The notes below the pieces were generated by a model, which saw nothing but the letters and a program-made list of their open reading frames with translations, ran no database searches and was not told the origin of the DNA. Of a stretch of DNA of 64,000 nucleotides, positions 1 to 11,334 are shown in pieces. Within the stretch, counting starts at the first letter, position 1; each line of letters starts with the position of its first letter. This DNA comes from Leucosporidium creatinivorum (taxonomy: Eukaryota; Basidiomycota; Microbotryomycetes; Leucosporidiales; Leucosporidiaceae), in NCBI GenBank assembly GCA_001600635.1, contig BCKL01000021.1, positions 396,041 through 460,040 of the forward strand, written 5' to 3'. Made by a program: the position numbers and the translations under genes.

Positions 1-240
1 TCTCTAATATGCTCTTTCGCTCGCTCAGGAGCACAGAGCTTTTTCGTCGTCCCGCCCGCCTTCCCTCGACGACGAAGGACTTAACACCTGGACCTAAGGG
101 CATGTGACGTTTCCTACGGGTTTTGCACGCTCCTCTGCCTTTTTGTAGTCGCCCCATTACGTTTAGCCTATTCGAAATGGATCGGCAGCAGCGCTCGCCT
201 TAACCGCTACTTCCCTTTTCGGTCTGCGCGAGCGCTCGGA
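1..240. other. upstream region of the first SANT gene
   Basis: No complete gene is visible. The frame of the first SANT gene stays open upstream of its first ATG at 241, so an earlier exon or start inside or before this stretch cannot be excluded. An ATG at 177 opens only an eight-codon frame. Probably promoter and 5' leader, possibly with an intron. Confidence 0.4.
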
Positions 241-2676
241 ATGTTAAGACTCGGCAACACCGAGCTTCTGCGCGCCGCCAACGGAGTGGTCCCCCGCGCC
301 CAATGGATCTCCGTCGCAGAGAAGCTGGAGCAAAGGTATCCCGCTATGCAGGGCATGGCACCGAGGACGGCTCAAGCTTGTCGGACGAGGTTCAGGCGAA
401 TTTCAAGTGAGTGAGCTGACTCGGCTTGCTCGCCGTCTCGAGCTCATCAGACTCTCATGACAGGTGTCACACCGACCGACGTCACCGCCTTAGCTACTCG
501 AGCATCTGCGCGTATCGAGTCCCATGCCACTCTACTCGGAGCTCAGTCTGAGGTCGACTCTTACGGCGAGGTTTCGTCCCCCGAGTCCGAGCCTATCAGC
601 GAGGGCTCCGAAGACGACTGGAACCCCCGCACATTGAAGAAGAAGCCTCGTCGCCGCTCTCCGGCTCGCTCCCGGTCCCCCTCCTCCGAATACGACCCCG
701 ACTGGCTCGCAACTCACTCGCTCCTCACCGGCAAACCTCTCTGGCGCGCGATGGAATGGTCGCCCGAAGACGTTGATGAGCTACTTGATGCGGTGGATGA
801 TGCTTGTGCGTTGATGGGAAGCGGTAGTAGGATGGGTGAGCTGAGTATGTCGACTTGGGACGAGATTGGGAGGAGCTTGCGGCCGGAGAGGACGGGGTTG
901 AGTTGTCGAGCCAAGGCGAGGAGGCTGAGGGTTGAGCAAGGCGGTGGGGTGGCGGAGGAGAAGGGAGATGCCATGGAGATTGATTGGAAGGATGAGCAAT
1001 CTGGTGAGCTGTCGGCTCCGAGCCCGGTGCCCCTTCGAGCAGCTCGCTAACCCTCGCTTTCCTAGTCGCTGCCGAAGCTCCCGCACCGGCGCCCGCTCCA
1101 GCTCCCACTCCTGCACCCCGTCCTACTCCTGCACCGAGCTTCGCCGAGCCTATCACACGAGCTCCTGCTCCCAAGATCCTCGCCCAAGACCTCGTCTCGG
1201 TCTCTCAACAGCCCTTCTCCTTCAAAGACGACGCCGAGATGCTGCGCCTCAACGATCTGTATCGAAGCGGACAATACAAAGGCATCTCGAGGATGTTGAA
1301 TCCGCCGAGACATAAGAACGATGTGGAGTCGAGGCTGAAGGAGCTGTGAATTTGAGGATCGTAAGGGGGATGAGCCGAGCTGATCTTTTTGACGACTCGC
1401 AGGCTCGCTCAAGCTCAGCCACAAGCTCGAGCTTCCCCGGACACCACCGTCGCTCAAAGCGTCTCCGGAATTATCGAGCAGCCCAGCATCGACTACGACG
1501 AGGATCCCGATGGTTATCGACCGAGAAGTGAGTCGAGCCTGGCTCGTCGAATCGTCGACTCGCAGCTTACGCTCCTCCTTCTGCACAGCTGCCACCCTCT
1601 CCAAGTCACCTCCACCTCGGCGCTACTTCGAACAATTTATCGACTCGGACGACGAGTAGCCTTCCTCAACCGGCGTCATCTACCACTGAGCCCAGTCCAC
1701 CGACACGGCATCGGCGAACCCTCATCGCGGGAAAGCAGGCGTCGGATACGCCTTCTCGCCAGAAGAGGACGCTATCCTCTGCAAGCACAAGCTCGGTCCA
1801 GCTTCCGAATGGCGTGGCTGGGAAGGCGTGGCGAGGGAGCTCGCCTTGAGCGCACCGCTGCCCTCTGGAGCTAAGCGGAATGGGAAGTCTTGCAGCAATC
1901 GATGGGTGATCCTATGTGAGCGAGTTCGCTGGCTACTTCTTTTCTCCAAGCTCTAAACTGACACCCTCACCTCTTCCAGCGAACAAGGAGCACAGAGCGG
2001 AGAAGCGACGCTCGGCGTCGACAGAGATGAGTGCAAAGCCGTTCGAGCTTGGTGAGTCGCCTCAGCGGTCTTCTTTCTTACACGAGCGCGACTGACACCG
2101 CGCTGATTCGGCACAGAGCTCTCTCCGAACCCTTCAAACGCCTCCTACGGCGTTCAACCCACCATTCCTCGCTCGTCCCATCCCTCTCGCGACGCACAGC
2201 CCGACTCCTCCAGATTCCACCCCGACCCCATTGTCAAACTCACGCCTTCATCAACCTCATTCGGGCCTCTACGAGCTGCCCAAGCTACTCAACAACCTCT
2301 CGACCGAGCACCTCAGCCTCAGCCTCTCCCTCACATCTCACCTCGCTCCTCTACCCACCCCTTCACCGCTCCACCCGTCCGAGCCATCACTGCCACTACC
2401 GCCGAGTACCATGGGTCTAGTATCTCGGGCTTTGAACCTCCCATCTCTCAGCTCCAAGTCCCCCCCGTCCTTCCTGCGCCTCGCCCCTGCCCTCCTCCTC
2501 AAACCCGAGTCGACCCTCCTCCGCCCGCGGTCGCTCCACTCGCTCAGCGTCAGGCTCGACTCGGCGATGGGGAGCACTGCAATTGCTCTGTACCGAGTCC
2601 GAAGCTGCAGGGAACGTTGGAGGAGGTGTTGGACATGTTTAAGAAGATGGAGGCGCCGAGGAGGAAGATCTTGTGA
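241..2676 (+). CDS. multi-SANT/Myb-module protein A
   Basis: Not a named family. Exons that keep frame: 241-406, 464-1003, 1066-1345, 1403-1527, then either a short terminal exon 1589-1659 (393 aa, ending FIDSDDE) or, by skipping to 1691, exons 1691-1915, 1980-2051 and 2117-2676 (655 aa). Modules in order: a SANT-like helix set in exon 1 (LLRAANGV to CRTRFRRIS); a second one starting MEWSPEDVDELLDAV; a type II module with GQYKGISRMLNPPRHKNDV; and, only in the long form, a third SANT domain YAFSPEEDAILCKHK to SCSNRWVIL. The long form ends with the helix GTLEEVLDMFKKMEAPR, matching the end of gene D (GTLEEALEGLAAFLE). A proline/alanine linker and basic RRRSPARSRSPS stretch suggest a nuclear protein. 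The N-terminal module lacks its usual tryptophan, so the true start may lie upstream. Function unknown; DNA or chromatin binding is inferred. Confidence 0.7.
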
Positions 2677-2858
2677 GGTGGAGGAAGGGTGGAGTGGGTT
2701 GATTGATAGGGAAAGAGGCTTCCAGGTCTGTAGTGCTGTAACCCTTGCTGTGCGACATCCTTGACCGAAGTCCGAGCGAGCAGAGAGTCGGCGCGGGAAA
2801 TCGAACTGCTTCTTGACCTTCCGCCATAACCTCGTCTCGCTCTCGCCCGCTGCTCAGG

Positions 2859-3687
2859 ATGGAGTCGCTCAACGTCGATCCTCCGCCGCTAGGCTACTTG
2901 ACTCCATACCTACACCCCATCGCTGCACCTCAACCCTCTCCTCTCCTCAGCTCGTCCTCGCCCGCCGTGCAACCCGCTCAGAAGGGTGCTCGTGGCTACC
3001 TCTGGCGACTGGAGGAAACAATGCACATCAGGGAGATGATCCAGGCGAGCCATGGAAATCGCGCCGACTGGAAGTCGATCGTCAAAGCGCTCGCCGAGCA
3101 GGTGCCAATGGGAGGCGGGCAGAGCAGGACAGCCGGGCAGTGCCAGTCGCATTGGAGGTACCGCAGTGAGCTTGAACATCTGTTACAGCCTAGGAGCGAG
3201 CTGCTCATATTGAGATTGGACAGGCAAGCCTCGTCCTTCGAGCAAGCGCGACGACGTCGACGACGACGACTCGGCGTTCGTGCCCAGGCTCAGCTCGGCA
3301 GAGGCACAGCAGTACGCCGCGCAGCCACGCTCCTCCCCTCGTACCCAAACCCACCGCGAGCAGGGCAAGCCTTCCCTCGCCTCGGTGGACGAGCAACCCT
3401 TCACGCCCGAGCAGGACGAGGCGCTTCTCGAGCTGTATCGAGAGGTCGGACCTGCTTACAAGGTTATCTCGAGGGAGATGGAGCCGATGAGACATATGGG
3501 CGAGGTGAAGGAGCGGCTCGAGTATCTGTACGTCGCCCGCTTGACGTGAGAGGCGTTCGCCGAGCTGATTCGTATCCTCGGTCCACCGCGCAGGCTGCAG
3601 CCCTACGACTTTTCCACCTTCTTCCTCGTCGTCGAAGATGCGGCAAATGAAGAACGAAAGGTCGATTTCGAGATGAAGGTCGAGTGA
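2859..3687 (+). CDS. two-module SANT/Myb-like protein B
   Basis: Three exons (2859-3165, 3224-3527, 3594-3687) join in frame to 234 aa. The first module (GYLWRLEETMHIREMI ... WKSIVKALAEQ ... CQSHWRYR) has the tryptophan and helix spacing of a SANT/Myb repeat and ends at a phase-1 intron. An acidic/basic linker follows (KRDDVDDDDSAF). The second module reads PFTPEQDEALLELYREVG then YKVISREMEPMRHMGEV and ends with RLEYL, whose last leucine codon is split by a phase-2 intron exactly as in genes A, C and D. The tail LQPYDFSTFF matches SQPYDFQPFL of gene C. Lies 182 bp downstream of gene A in the same direction, as expected of a tandem duplicate. Function unknown; a DNA- or histone-tail-binding role is inferred from the fold. 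Confidence 0.8.
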
Positions 3688-3983
3688 GGTGTGTTGACGC
3701 CTTCTCGCGGTCACGAAAGCTCGGCGCTGAGCTCGTTCGCTTCTCTCGAGCGCAGGGCGACTGGCGAGCACGGTCGAGGGAACGCATCTCACGTAAAGCG
3801 AGTGCACTGTAGCTCTGGTGAGGTCTAATGAGCAGCTATTCTCCCCTTCTGAGGACCTCATCGAAGCGAATTCGCTGTACTGTCTTCGGGCGAGGCGCGA
3901 TGGTTACTGACATCGTGTATATCGAGGAGCGAGAGCCAAAAGCCAAGAATACGAACTACAACAAGCTTCTACAACCTTTCCAC

Positions 3984-6049
3984 TCAGCATGCCTTCCCCG
4001 ACGCCGGCCCACATCCATTCGTCTGTCGAAGCGGCGGTGGAGGGGCGAAAGAGTGCTGCAGTCCGTTAGGTGAGGGCTGCTGCTGCTGCTGCTGGTACGA
4101 GGGCTGAAGCTGGTACTGCTGCGGCTCCGTCTTGACGCTCCCTCCTCCCATCTCCATCTCCCCTCCCGCCGCTCTCTCCAACTGGCCCTTGACCCCCTCC
4201 ACCGCCGACTGCTTGACCATGAACCCCAGCGTCGCCTCGCAGCGTACGTTGCGAGAGACGAGCGTGTCGACTCGGCGGGTTGAGGCGAAGGTGGAAGTAG
4301 GGGAGAGGTGCTCGAGGATCGAGTGGGCGAGGAAGGAGGGCGAGTAGCGGCGTCGGCTTTGGGGAGGAGGGTCGGTCGAATGGCGCTGTCTCTTGGCGTC
4401 TCGTTCATCCTCTGCTCCATCCTCCCTCTTCACCTCCACCCCACCATCCTCCTCACAAAACTCGCCCAACACTTCCCACGCCTTCTCCCCCGCGACCCAC
4501 CCATCCTTCATCACAGGCTTTCCATCAGCATCAAGGAACACCTGCTCCTCAAACAAGCTTCCCGTACAATCCACAATCCCACCACAGCATTCCTCGCCAC
4601 GGGGAGTGTTGAGCTGCATCTCTTCCTCGGGGGTGAAGGACTCGCGCTCGCAGGGTCCTTTGCCGGTGAGTTCGAGGCCGCGGAGAAGGGTGATGAGGAA
4701 GAGGCGGTAGGCGGGTGACGGAGGTGGAGAGGAGGAGGGGGAGGAGGAGTTGCTGGGCGAGGGGAGATGAGCGTAAAGTTCGAGGAATCGATCGATGAGG
4801 GGTGGCTCGGGCGAGGGAGGTCGGAGGGGGTGAGGACGGATGTAGGTCCCTAGAGCGGCGAGTGGGGAGAGGTCCAAGTCGGGGAGGGTTTGGCCCGTGG
4901 CGTCGAAGAAGCTTTGGATGGAGGGGAGGGGACCTCGACCGGTGGGAGGAGCGAGAGAGGAGGAGGTGATGGGCTTGAGAGGACCGCAGCCTCCGCTCTT
5001 GGGGCCGCACGACTTCGAGCTGGGCGCTGAGCTTGGGTCGGCGCCATTCTGTGTAGGAGGAGCGCAAGCCGAAGGAGGGCAGGCGCGCGAGTCGGGGCGG
5101 CAGGGGTTCGGCGGAGGAGTTGGAGTGTTGATTGGCTCGGAGCGGGTGAAGGAGGCTTGATGCGCAGGGCGGAAAGCTGAGGGTGAGCCAACGTCGGTAG
5201 GGCTACCGTGGTGCATGACGGAGAGGGGAGGAAGGCGAGTCGTAGGGTAAGGGAACGACGGCGAGGCTTGCGAAGGAGGGTAGGGGAGGACTGAGTGCTG
5301 CTGTGGCTGCTGAGGCTGGTAGGAGGGTTGCTGAGGGTACGGGTAGGAGGGTTGGTTGTTGTTGTAGTGCGAAGGGTGTTGTTGACCTTGGTAATGGCCA
5401 GAAGGAGGAGGAGGAGGGTACGGCTGAGGATGCGTAGCGAGGTCGGCGAGCATGTTCAGATCGGGCTGCTGCTGTGGAGGGTAGCCTGGCAGACCTCCCC
5501 ACTGCGGCGGCGGTCCAGCCGAGTACGGCCTGTAGCTAACCGGCGATGGGAGCTGTTGCTGTTGTTGAGGCGGGAGAGGCAGCTCCAACGGCGTAGGTCT
5601 CCAACCGGGCGAAACGCTCGGCGCCGGCGAGTAGGAGCTCATCCTTCCTCCTCCACCATCCCTCTCACTCGGCGTCCCATCCTCCATCTTCCCCACCCCG
5701 CTCCCAGCACTCTCCGACGGGCTCGCTCCCCTCCCACCAGCTTCGGCGCCTCCCGATGGCGGAGGCGTAGGCGGCCTTGCGCTCATCCCCAGCTGCGCGC
5801 GGAGCTCATTATTCTCCGCTTCCAATCGAACGACCTTGGCTTCCAAAGTAGCGAGGTGCTCTGCTTTGCGCGCTCGGAAGGCCCTTTGCATGTCCCGAGA
5901 GCGCTTTCAAGAGCAAGTCAGGGTTAGCTGAGGCTTCGACAGGGCGTCACGGGGAGCAGAAGACGTACAGATGGTGGTAATGTGTTATCCTGCTTACGCC
6001 CTCTCTTGGCTTTGGGCTTCTCCCCCGCCGCCGCTGCTGAATCCACCAT
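3984..6049 (-). CDS. bZIP transcription factor with cysteine-rich motifs
   Basis: Two exons: 6049-5969 encodes 27 residues with a basic KPKAKRGRK stretch, and 5903-3984 the rest (666 aa in all). The splice rebuilds the basic region PPSRSRDMQRAFRARKAEHL, followed by the leucine-zipper heptads LEAKVVRLEAENNELRAQL. Beyond this the protein is Pro/Gln/Ser-rich (activation-domain-like) and carries cysteine clusters: CRPDSRACPPSAC, CGPKSGGCGPLKP, EECCGGIVDC near the middle-to-C-terminal part, and CGPASGKAC at the very end. bZIP factors with such clusters include redox sensors (Yap1/Pap1) and iron regulators (HapX type); the CCGG-x3-C motif favours a metal- or redox-responsive role, but I cannot tell which. 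A 5'-leader intron is likely at 6162-6250. Convergent with gene B. Confidence 0.88.
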
Positions 6050-6161
6050 CGTGGGGCTGTTCTGGTCGAGTCGAGTAGAGCGAAGAGACGAGCGGGAAGG
6101 CCCTGCAGCAGTCTGTAGAGTAATACAGCTACACGAGCTATCTCGTCCTGCTGCGATTGGC

Positions 6162-6250
6162 CTGCTGATCGTCAACAACGGGGTCAGCATCTCGCTTTTC
6201 GAATTGCGCTCCCTCAGCGCTCCAGAAGGATGGGCTAACGAGCTGCTTAC
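6162..6250 (-). other. probable 5'-leader intron of the bZIP gene
   Basis: On the minus strand a GTAAGC donor at 6250 is followed by a GCTGACC branch-like site and a CAG acceptor ending at 6162, about 110 bases before the bZIP ATG. Spacing and signals match the coding introns of the window. No transcript evidence is available here. Confidence 0.5.
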
Positions 6251-7012
6251 GAGGTGAATTTAGGCTTGCCCTACAGCTGTACGACGTCCGAAGATCTCTG
6301 CTGTCCAGTCGAGTGTAGCGAGCGAGTGTAGGGACGAGCGCAAAAGGCCAATCGAGCAACGAGGAGGGGGAGAAGCACGAGATCGGAGAACGGGCTCTGC
6401 TCTCGTGGTCGACGTCTTTTGCCGTTGCGCTGTATGTAAGACATCGAGTTGCTCCCTTGTAAGGGTTGTTGGAACCTTCACTCGGATTTACAGGTGAAAC
6501 TATTGGCCAGCAGAAGTCGACCGAGCGAAGACGATCTGCACCGAGGTAGCTCGGCGCCGCGCTTCAGCGACCGCGGAAGCTCATTCCCCTGCAGGACGGC
6601 AACGATAATTCGTTCATGATACATCGTTCGAGTCTCTCACCCGCCCGTTCACCACGTTCCCCTCGCTCGGGAGGGACTCGCCAGTAGCCGCCACCTTTCG
6701 TCGAACGTTGAGCCTTCGGCGAACTCGCACCCCTTGCGCCGAAAAATCTCGGTCACCACTTGCCCGGTGGCGATGAAGTTTGGGTTAGTAGGGATCGCAG
6801 CACCTTGTTACTCTAAGTAGGGCTGCAGATTGAGCAGCAGCAGCAGCACCGCTTTCCAACGAGTGGCAGATGCCGCAAGACACGAGCGCCGAGCAGTCGC
6901 CGGCGGCCGGCCCATTCCCTGCTCCCTCCCAATCCTGCTCTGTTCACCTCTTAAGTAGCGACCCTCGCGAGCTATGCGCATGCGTCTTTGTTCCGTTCGA
7001 GTGCAGGCTTGT
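6251..7012. other. intergenic region, bZIP promoter
   Basis: About 760 bases between the bZIP 5' leader and the 3' end of the ABHD11-like gene. No coding exon, RNA gene or repeat array recognised; a short AGC run (6834-6850) is the only simple sequence. Expected to hold the bZIP promoter and the terminator of the next gene. Confidence 0.5.
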
Positions 7013-8684
7013 CTACTTGCAGAACTCTACCACCTCGTCGGCGAACTCTTTCGGCTTCTCGGCGTGCACTGTGGAGAAAGAGGGAGAGGGAGAGGTGAAC
7101 GGAGGTCAGCACTCGACATTGATGACACTCGAGGGAAACGAGTAGGAGTAAAAGGAGGTGATGGGGAACGGGAGATATGGGCCGTGGAGCATTGTATGGA
7201 GAGGGAGAGGGAGCCGAGCGAGCGCCGAGCGGCGAGAGAGAGAGAGAGAGGAGACTCACCCCAATGTCCCGCATCCAACGTCTTGAGCTGCATGTTAGGG
7301 AAGAAGCCCTCCAATGCAGGGATATTATGGCGATTGATGTACTTTGATTTTGCGCCTACTCGCGTATAGCAAGGGAGAGAGAGAGAGAGAGCGGTGTCAG
7401 CTCGGTGCTCTTCTCCCTCGAATTCCACCGCCGTCCGAAGGGAAGGAGAGGAGGGAGATACTGAAACGTACCCTTGAATACCAACGTAGGTCCCTCCCAC
7501 TTCCTCTCCCCCGCTGTATAAGGGAAATCGCCGATTTGCGCAATAGCGTCCGAGAAGTAGTGCAAAGGCAAGCGGAACTTGTAGGAGGGGGAGGTGGGGC
7601 TTTTCTCGAGGTTGGTGAGGAGGAAGGAGCGGACGCCGAAATCCTGTTGACGTTCAGAGGGGAGAAGAGGAAGGAGGGAGCGGAGAAGGTTAGCTCGGCG
7701 AGGAGGAACGGCTGCTCGGCTCGACCTTGCGCGTTGAGCGGGGAGATGACGGCGAAGGGAGGGGAGAAGCTGGAAGAGCGTGTGGTGTGGTGTATAGAGA
7801 GGACAAGCCACCAAAACTCACCGGCTCCGTCTTGGCCAGCAACTCATCCGCCTCCTTCCTACTCTTCACCTCGGCCGCATCAACGCTCTTCATAGCCTCG
7901 AGGTATTGGCTGAATTCGGGCGAAATCTTGCCGATGGCGGGGGAGATGTCGACCACTGTACATAACGCAGCGGAGGGGCGTCAGGTGGTGAGCTCGGCGC
8001 CGAGGGAGCAGAGGGAGGGCGACGAACCGATGAGACGCTGGATTGACGGGTGAGGAGCGAGGGTGAGGGCCATGGCTACTTTACCTCCCCTTCGAGTGGC
8101 GGTCAGGCGACCAAATGGGTAGCAGCGCGAGGGAGAGGAACGAAGAAGGGGAAGGGCGCCGAGGCGGATTGAACGGGCGAACGTCCGTCAGCGAGCGGCT
8201 CCTACAGCACAGAGAAATAGATGAATACCAACCTACATTGAATGTCCCAAGAGCGTCACCCCTTGCAACCGCTTCTCCTCCAGGAAAGCAGCAACATCCC
8301 CCGCCAACGCCTGGTAGCTCGCATCCTGCGCATGCGGGGAGGTGCCGTGATTCCGCAGGTCCTGCATTTGCTCACCAACATCAGCTCCTGCTCCCCCAGC
8401 CCGAGAGAGAAAGAAGGGAGGAGAAGAGCGGAAAGCGACTGGCTCACCAAAGCATGCACCTCCCTCCCCGTCTTGTTGGCCAATCCTTTGGCCAGGCTCC
8501 TCCAATTCTGTTTAGACCCGAATAGGCCGTGTAGGATCACCAGAGGTCCGGCGCCGTCGGAGCGAGGAGAGGAGGGCGTGTAAAGGTCGGAGGCGAGGGG
8601 GACTGTTGAGGAGCGGAGAGGGGAGGTGGAGAAGAGCCGGGCGGTGGGCCGGAGGAGGGAGGGAGAGGGACGGAGGAGAAGCAT
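7013..8684 (-). CDS. ABHD11/Imo32-like mitochondrial alpha/beta hydrolase
   Basis: A multi-exon gene starting with an arginine/serine-rich N-terminus (LLLRPSPSLLRPTARLFSTS) typical of a mitochondrial targeting peptide. Family landmarks in order: the oxyanion loop VILHGLFGSKQNWRSLAKGL, then ALDLRNHGTSPHA created by splicing 8448 to 8361, the nucleophile elbow LLGHSMGGKVAMAL created by splicing 8237 to 8089, VVDISPA, DFGVRSFLLTNL, and the catalytic histidine in LDAGHWVHAEKP at the 3' end. Length near 310 residues suits ABHD11 and yeast Imo32. Animal ABHD11 is a mitochondrial serine hydrolase that protects 2-oxoglutarate dehydrogenase lipoylation; the same role here is inference. Introns at 7233-7251 and 7375-7391 hold GA/CT microsatellites. 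Confidence 0.93.
7233..7391. repeat. two GA/CT microsatellites in ABHD11-like introns
   Basis: Uninterrupted or nearly uninterrupted GA runs at about 7233-7251 and 7375-7391. On the coding strand they are CT runs lying inside two different introns, so they act at most as extended polypyrimidine tracts. Confidence 0.8.
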
Positions 8685-8926
8685 CGTGCTGGGAGGTGTA
8701 GGAGAGCAGATGAGGCAGAGGAGAAGAGAAGCGAGGTCTGAACCGTTGAGAGGGGGGTCAGGACTGCTGTATGTTGGTGTTGATGCAAAGCGCAGGCTTT
8801 TTTAGAGCCCTGCAAGCACTTTCTGACTCTTTGCAGAAGCTCAATCGACCTTGAGAGCACTTCTCGGTGCTCGGCGCTGATGTCACTCATCTCTCTGCTC
8901 TTCATCCCGCTCAAACGTAGCTCCAA

Positions 8927-10769
8927 TTACCACATGAACCTCATCCTATCGACCCTCCCCTCCCAGTCAAACGGCCTCCCCACGAACATGCCGACCGTGA
9001 CAGCAGTAACAGCCAGATAACCCGCCGCCTCGAGCGCGAGTCTCCTCCTCCTCTCCCTGCCCGTCGTCTTTACTATCCTCAAATGCAGTCGGAGGATAAC
9101 GAAAGGAACAATAAAATACCGGGGCTCGATCAGCGGGCTTGGGATGAGCGTTAGAGCGAGGGAGAGGGCGTAGAAGAGGGAGGGGAGGAGGGTGAGAGTC
9201 TGACTCTGCGCCAGGCGGTCCCATAATAGACGGATGGCGAGGAGGTACAGAGGGGAGAGAGCGTAGCGCGCCCAGGGAGTTGGGTTTAGGAGCCGCCGGT
9301 AGAGGTAGAAAGTGTAGTGGCGGTTGTCGGAAAGGAGGAAGGCGTGGGTTAGGCTGAGAGGAGGGTGGTCAGCTTGGGAGGCAGGGAGAGGAAGGGAGAA
9401 GGAGGAAAGACAGGCGTACGTATAGTGCTTGATCGTCCAGCAAATACCGGCGAGAGTCATAGCTGAGTAGACGGCTCGTCTGGAGGAAGCCAGGTCAGCG
9501 AGAGGGATCGCCGAGCTGTGCAGGAGGAGGAGAGGGACTCACCTTGGGCTCCCGACAAGACCTAGGATCGCACGCTTCAATGAGGATGGCGAGAGGATGA
9601 TAGGCGCTAGGAAAGCAGCGCTAAATCCGCTGAAGTAGTACAGCTGGGTAAAGTGGAAGGTGGGGATATGGTTCGTCTTGTCGCCTGTGTCATAACATCC
9701 AGCGTCAGTGAGGTTCCTCGAATTCTAGTAGATTGAGACCAAAGCTCACCCAGCACGATCCCCCCGTTCCAGAGCACGAAACCCAAAGCTCCGAGGAAGA
9801 CGGGCACATAAGCTCGGAGGAGGGGCAAGATGGTGTGGATATTTGCGAGGGAGAGGGTGAGGAGGGAGTAGATGGATTTGGGGAGGTCCACTGTAGTATA
9901 ACGAGAGAGTCAGTCGATGTTCAGCGCAGCGCAGCGCAAGAGAGAGGAAGAAGCGACCGACCCAGCCGAGCCTGAGCCAGCGGGGGGTTATGCAGCTCTG
10001 TGAGAGGTTGCAGTCGCCGGACTACGCAGGTCGCAGCGATGAAAGCGAGCCAAATGATGTTGGTTTGGCGGAAGAAGAGGGAGGCGGCTCCTGCCTTTGA
10101 ATTGTCGGACGATTAGCTCGGCGATGCCTTCCCCCCCTCGATTCTAGACGACTTACTAAAGCAGAGTACCCCCATCTCTTCCTCAACCCCTCTCTCAAGC
10201 TCAGCATAACGAGCACCAACCCCCCCAGATCGGTATAATACAGCCAAGCGAAGAAGGCGGCGACGGGGAAGCAAGCGACGACCAATCCCTCATAGGCCTC
10301 CTCGTTATGCTCCTGCTTATCCTTTGCCGCTCGGGAAGGAGTGACTTTGCCTCGTGTTGAAGAGCGGAGGGTGGAATGCCGGATGAGGAGGAGTAGTTGA
10401 GAGTAGAGAGCCGGGAGGAGGAGGAGGAAGCCGACGTTGAGGAGGCGGAGGGAGGCTGTATGACAGGCTATTGGCTGAAGGAGGGGGAGGGAATGGGAGA
10501 TGAGGGAGGAGATGATGTATCTGTTTGGCGAGAGTTGTAGGGGATCAGCTCTCTCAGCGCGGCGAGCGAACGGGCCCCACGACGACTTACAGCCCCGGTG
10601 GAGTAGTCAACAATGGATCCCAATAGCTCCATTCCCCTCTACAATACGCTTGAGCTTGTGGTACATGTACTAGCTCGTCCATGTAAGGCTCTGGCACTTG
10701 GGTGTTGATTAGATGGCCTATCGACAGCGCTGACAAGCCGAATGCCCCGTACGCAAGAGCGCGAGCCAT
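8927..10769 (-). CDS. ALG10: dolichyl-P-Glc:Glc2Man9GlcNAc2-PP-dolichol alpha-1,2-glucosyltransferase
   Basis: ALG10 (yeast Die2) adds the third and last glucose to the lipid-linked oligosaccharide in the ER lumen, the signal for transfer by oligosaccharyltransferase. The first exon carries the signature VPEPYMDELVHVPQAQAYC followed by WDPLLTTPPGLY. Later exons give WLYYTDLGGLVLVMLSL, FFRQTNIIWLAF, FVLWNGGIVLGDKTNHIPT, FTQLYYFSGF, FLLSDNRHYTFYLYRRLL and IEPRYFIVPFVILRLHL, all landmarks of the family in the expected order. Many hydrophobic segments agree with a polytopic ER protein. At least seven short introns. Shares a divergent promoter with the mannosyltransferase gene at 11335, so two glycosylation genes start back to back. 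Confidence 0.95.
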
Positions 10770-11334
10770 CCTAGGGAGTTACAGAAGGTGCTGGTGCTCC
10801 CTGTAGTTGATTGGACGAGGCGAGAACGAGACGAAGGTGAGGGGCGAAAGGCAAGAAGCGGAGTGGGAGGCGGAGACGGGTTGGACTCGTGCAATTCGGC
10901 TCGGTCTCTTGACTTCGGCGTTTGAAGGAGTAGATCGAGGTACAGAGTAGCGCACAGTACTCAGGTAAGCTCTTCATCTCCCTCCTCCCACGCGGACACG
11001 ACACCTCGACGCGTTGGGCCGCTGGAGGGCTTCCACGCCCGCTGTTCGAGCTGAGGGCTGTAGAACGTTAGGTGGAGCAGCAACAAGAGGAGGTTGAAGC
11101 TCCGAGTGGCCCCACCTGCTCTACGTAGCCTCAAGCTGACCCAATCGGTACATCACAGCCTCAGCCAGCGCACACCTCTCGTCGCGTCGACTCTCCCTTC
11201 GTCTGGGAAGCGCCGAGCAGCTGTACTAGTGCGTGTGAACGCCGAGGTCAATCTTCAGCTGCTCCAAACTAACTCCTGCTCCCCTACAGCTCGCCCTTGC
11301 CCGTCGGCGGCCCATGCGCTGAGCCCTTCCTCTC
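10770..11334. promoter_or_regulatory. divergent promoter ALG10 / GT62 mannosyltransferase
   Basis: A 565-base gap between two outward-facing glycosylation genes. No ORF with coding character. It may serve both genes; a 5'-leader intron for the plus-strand gene is possible (CTAACTCC near 11269, acceptor-like CAG at 11288) but not certain. Confidence 0.5.
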
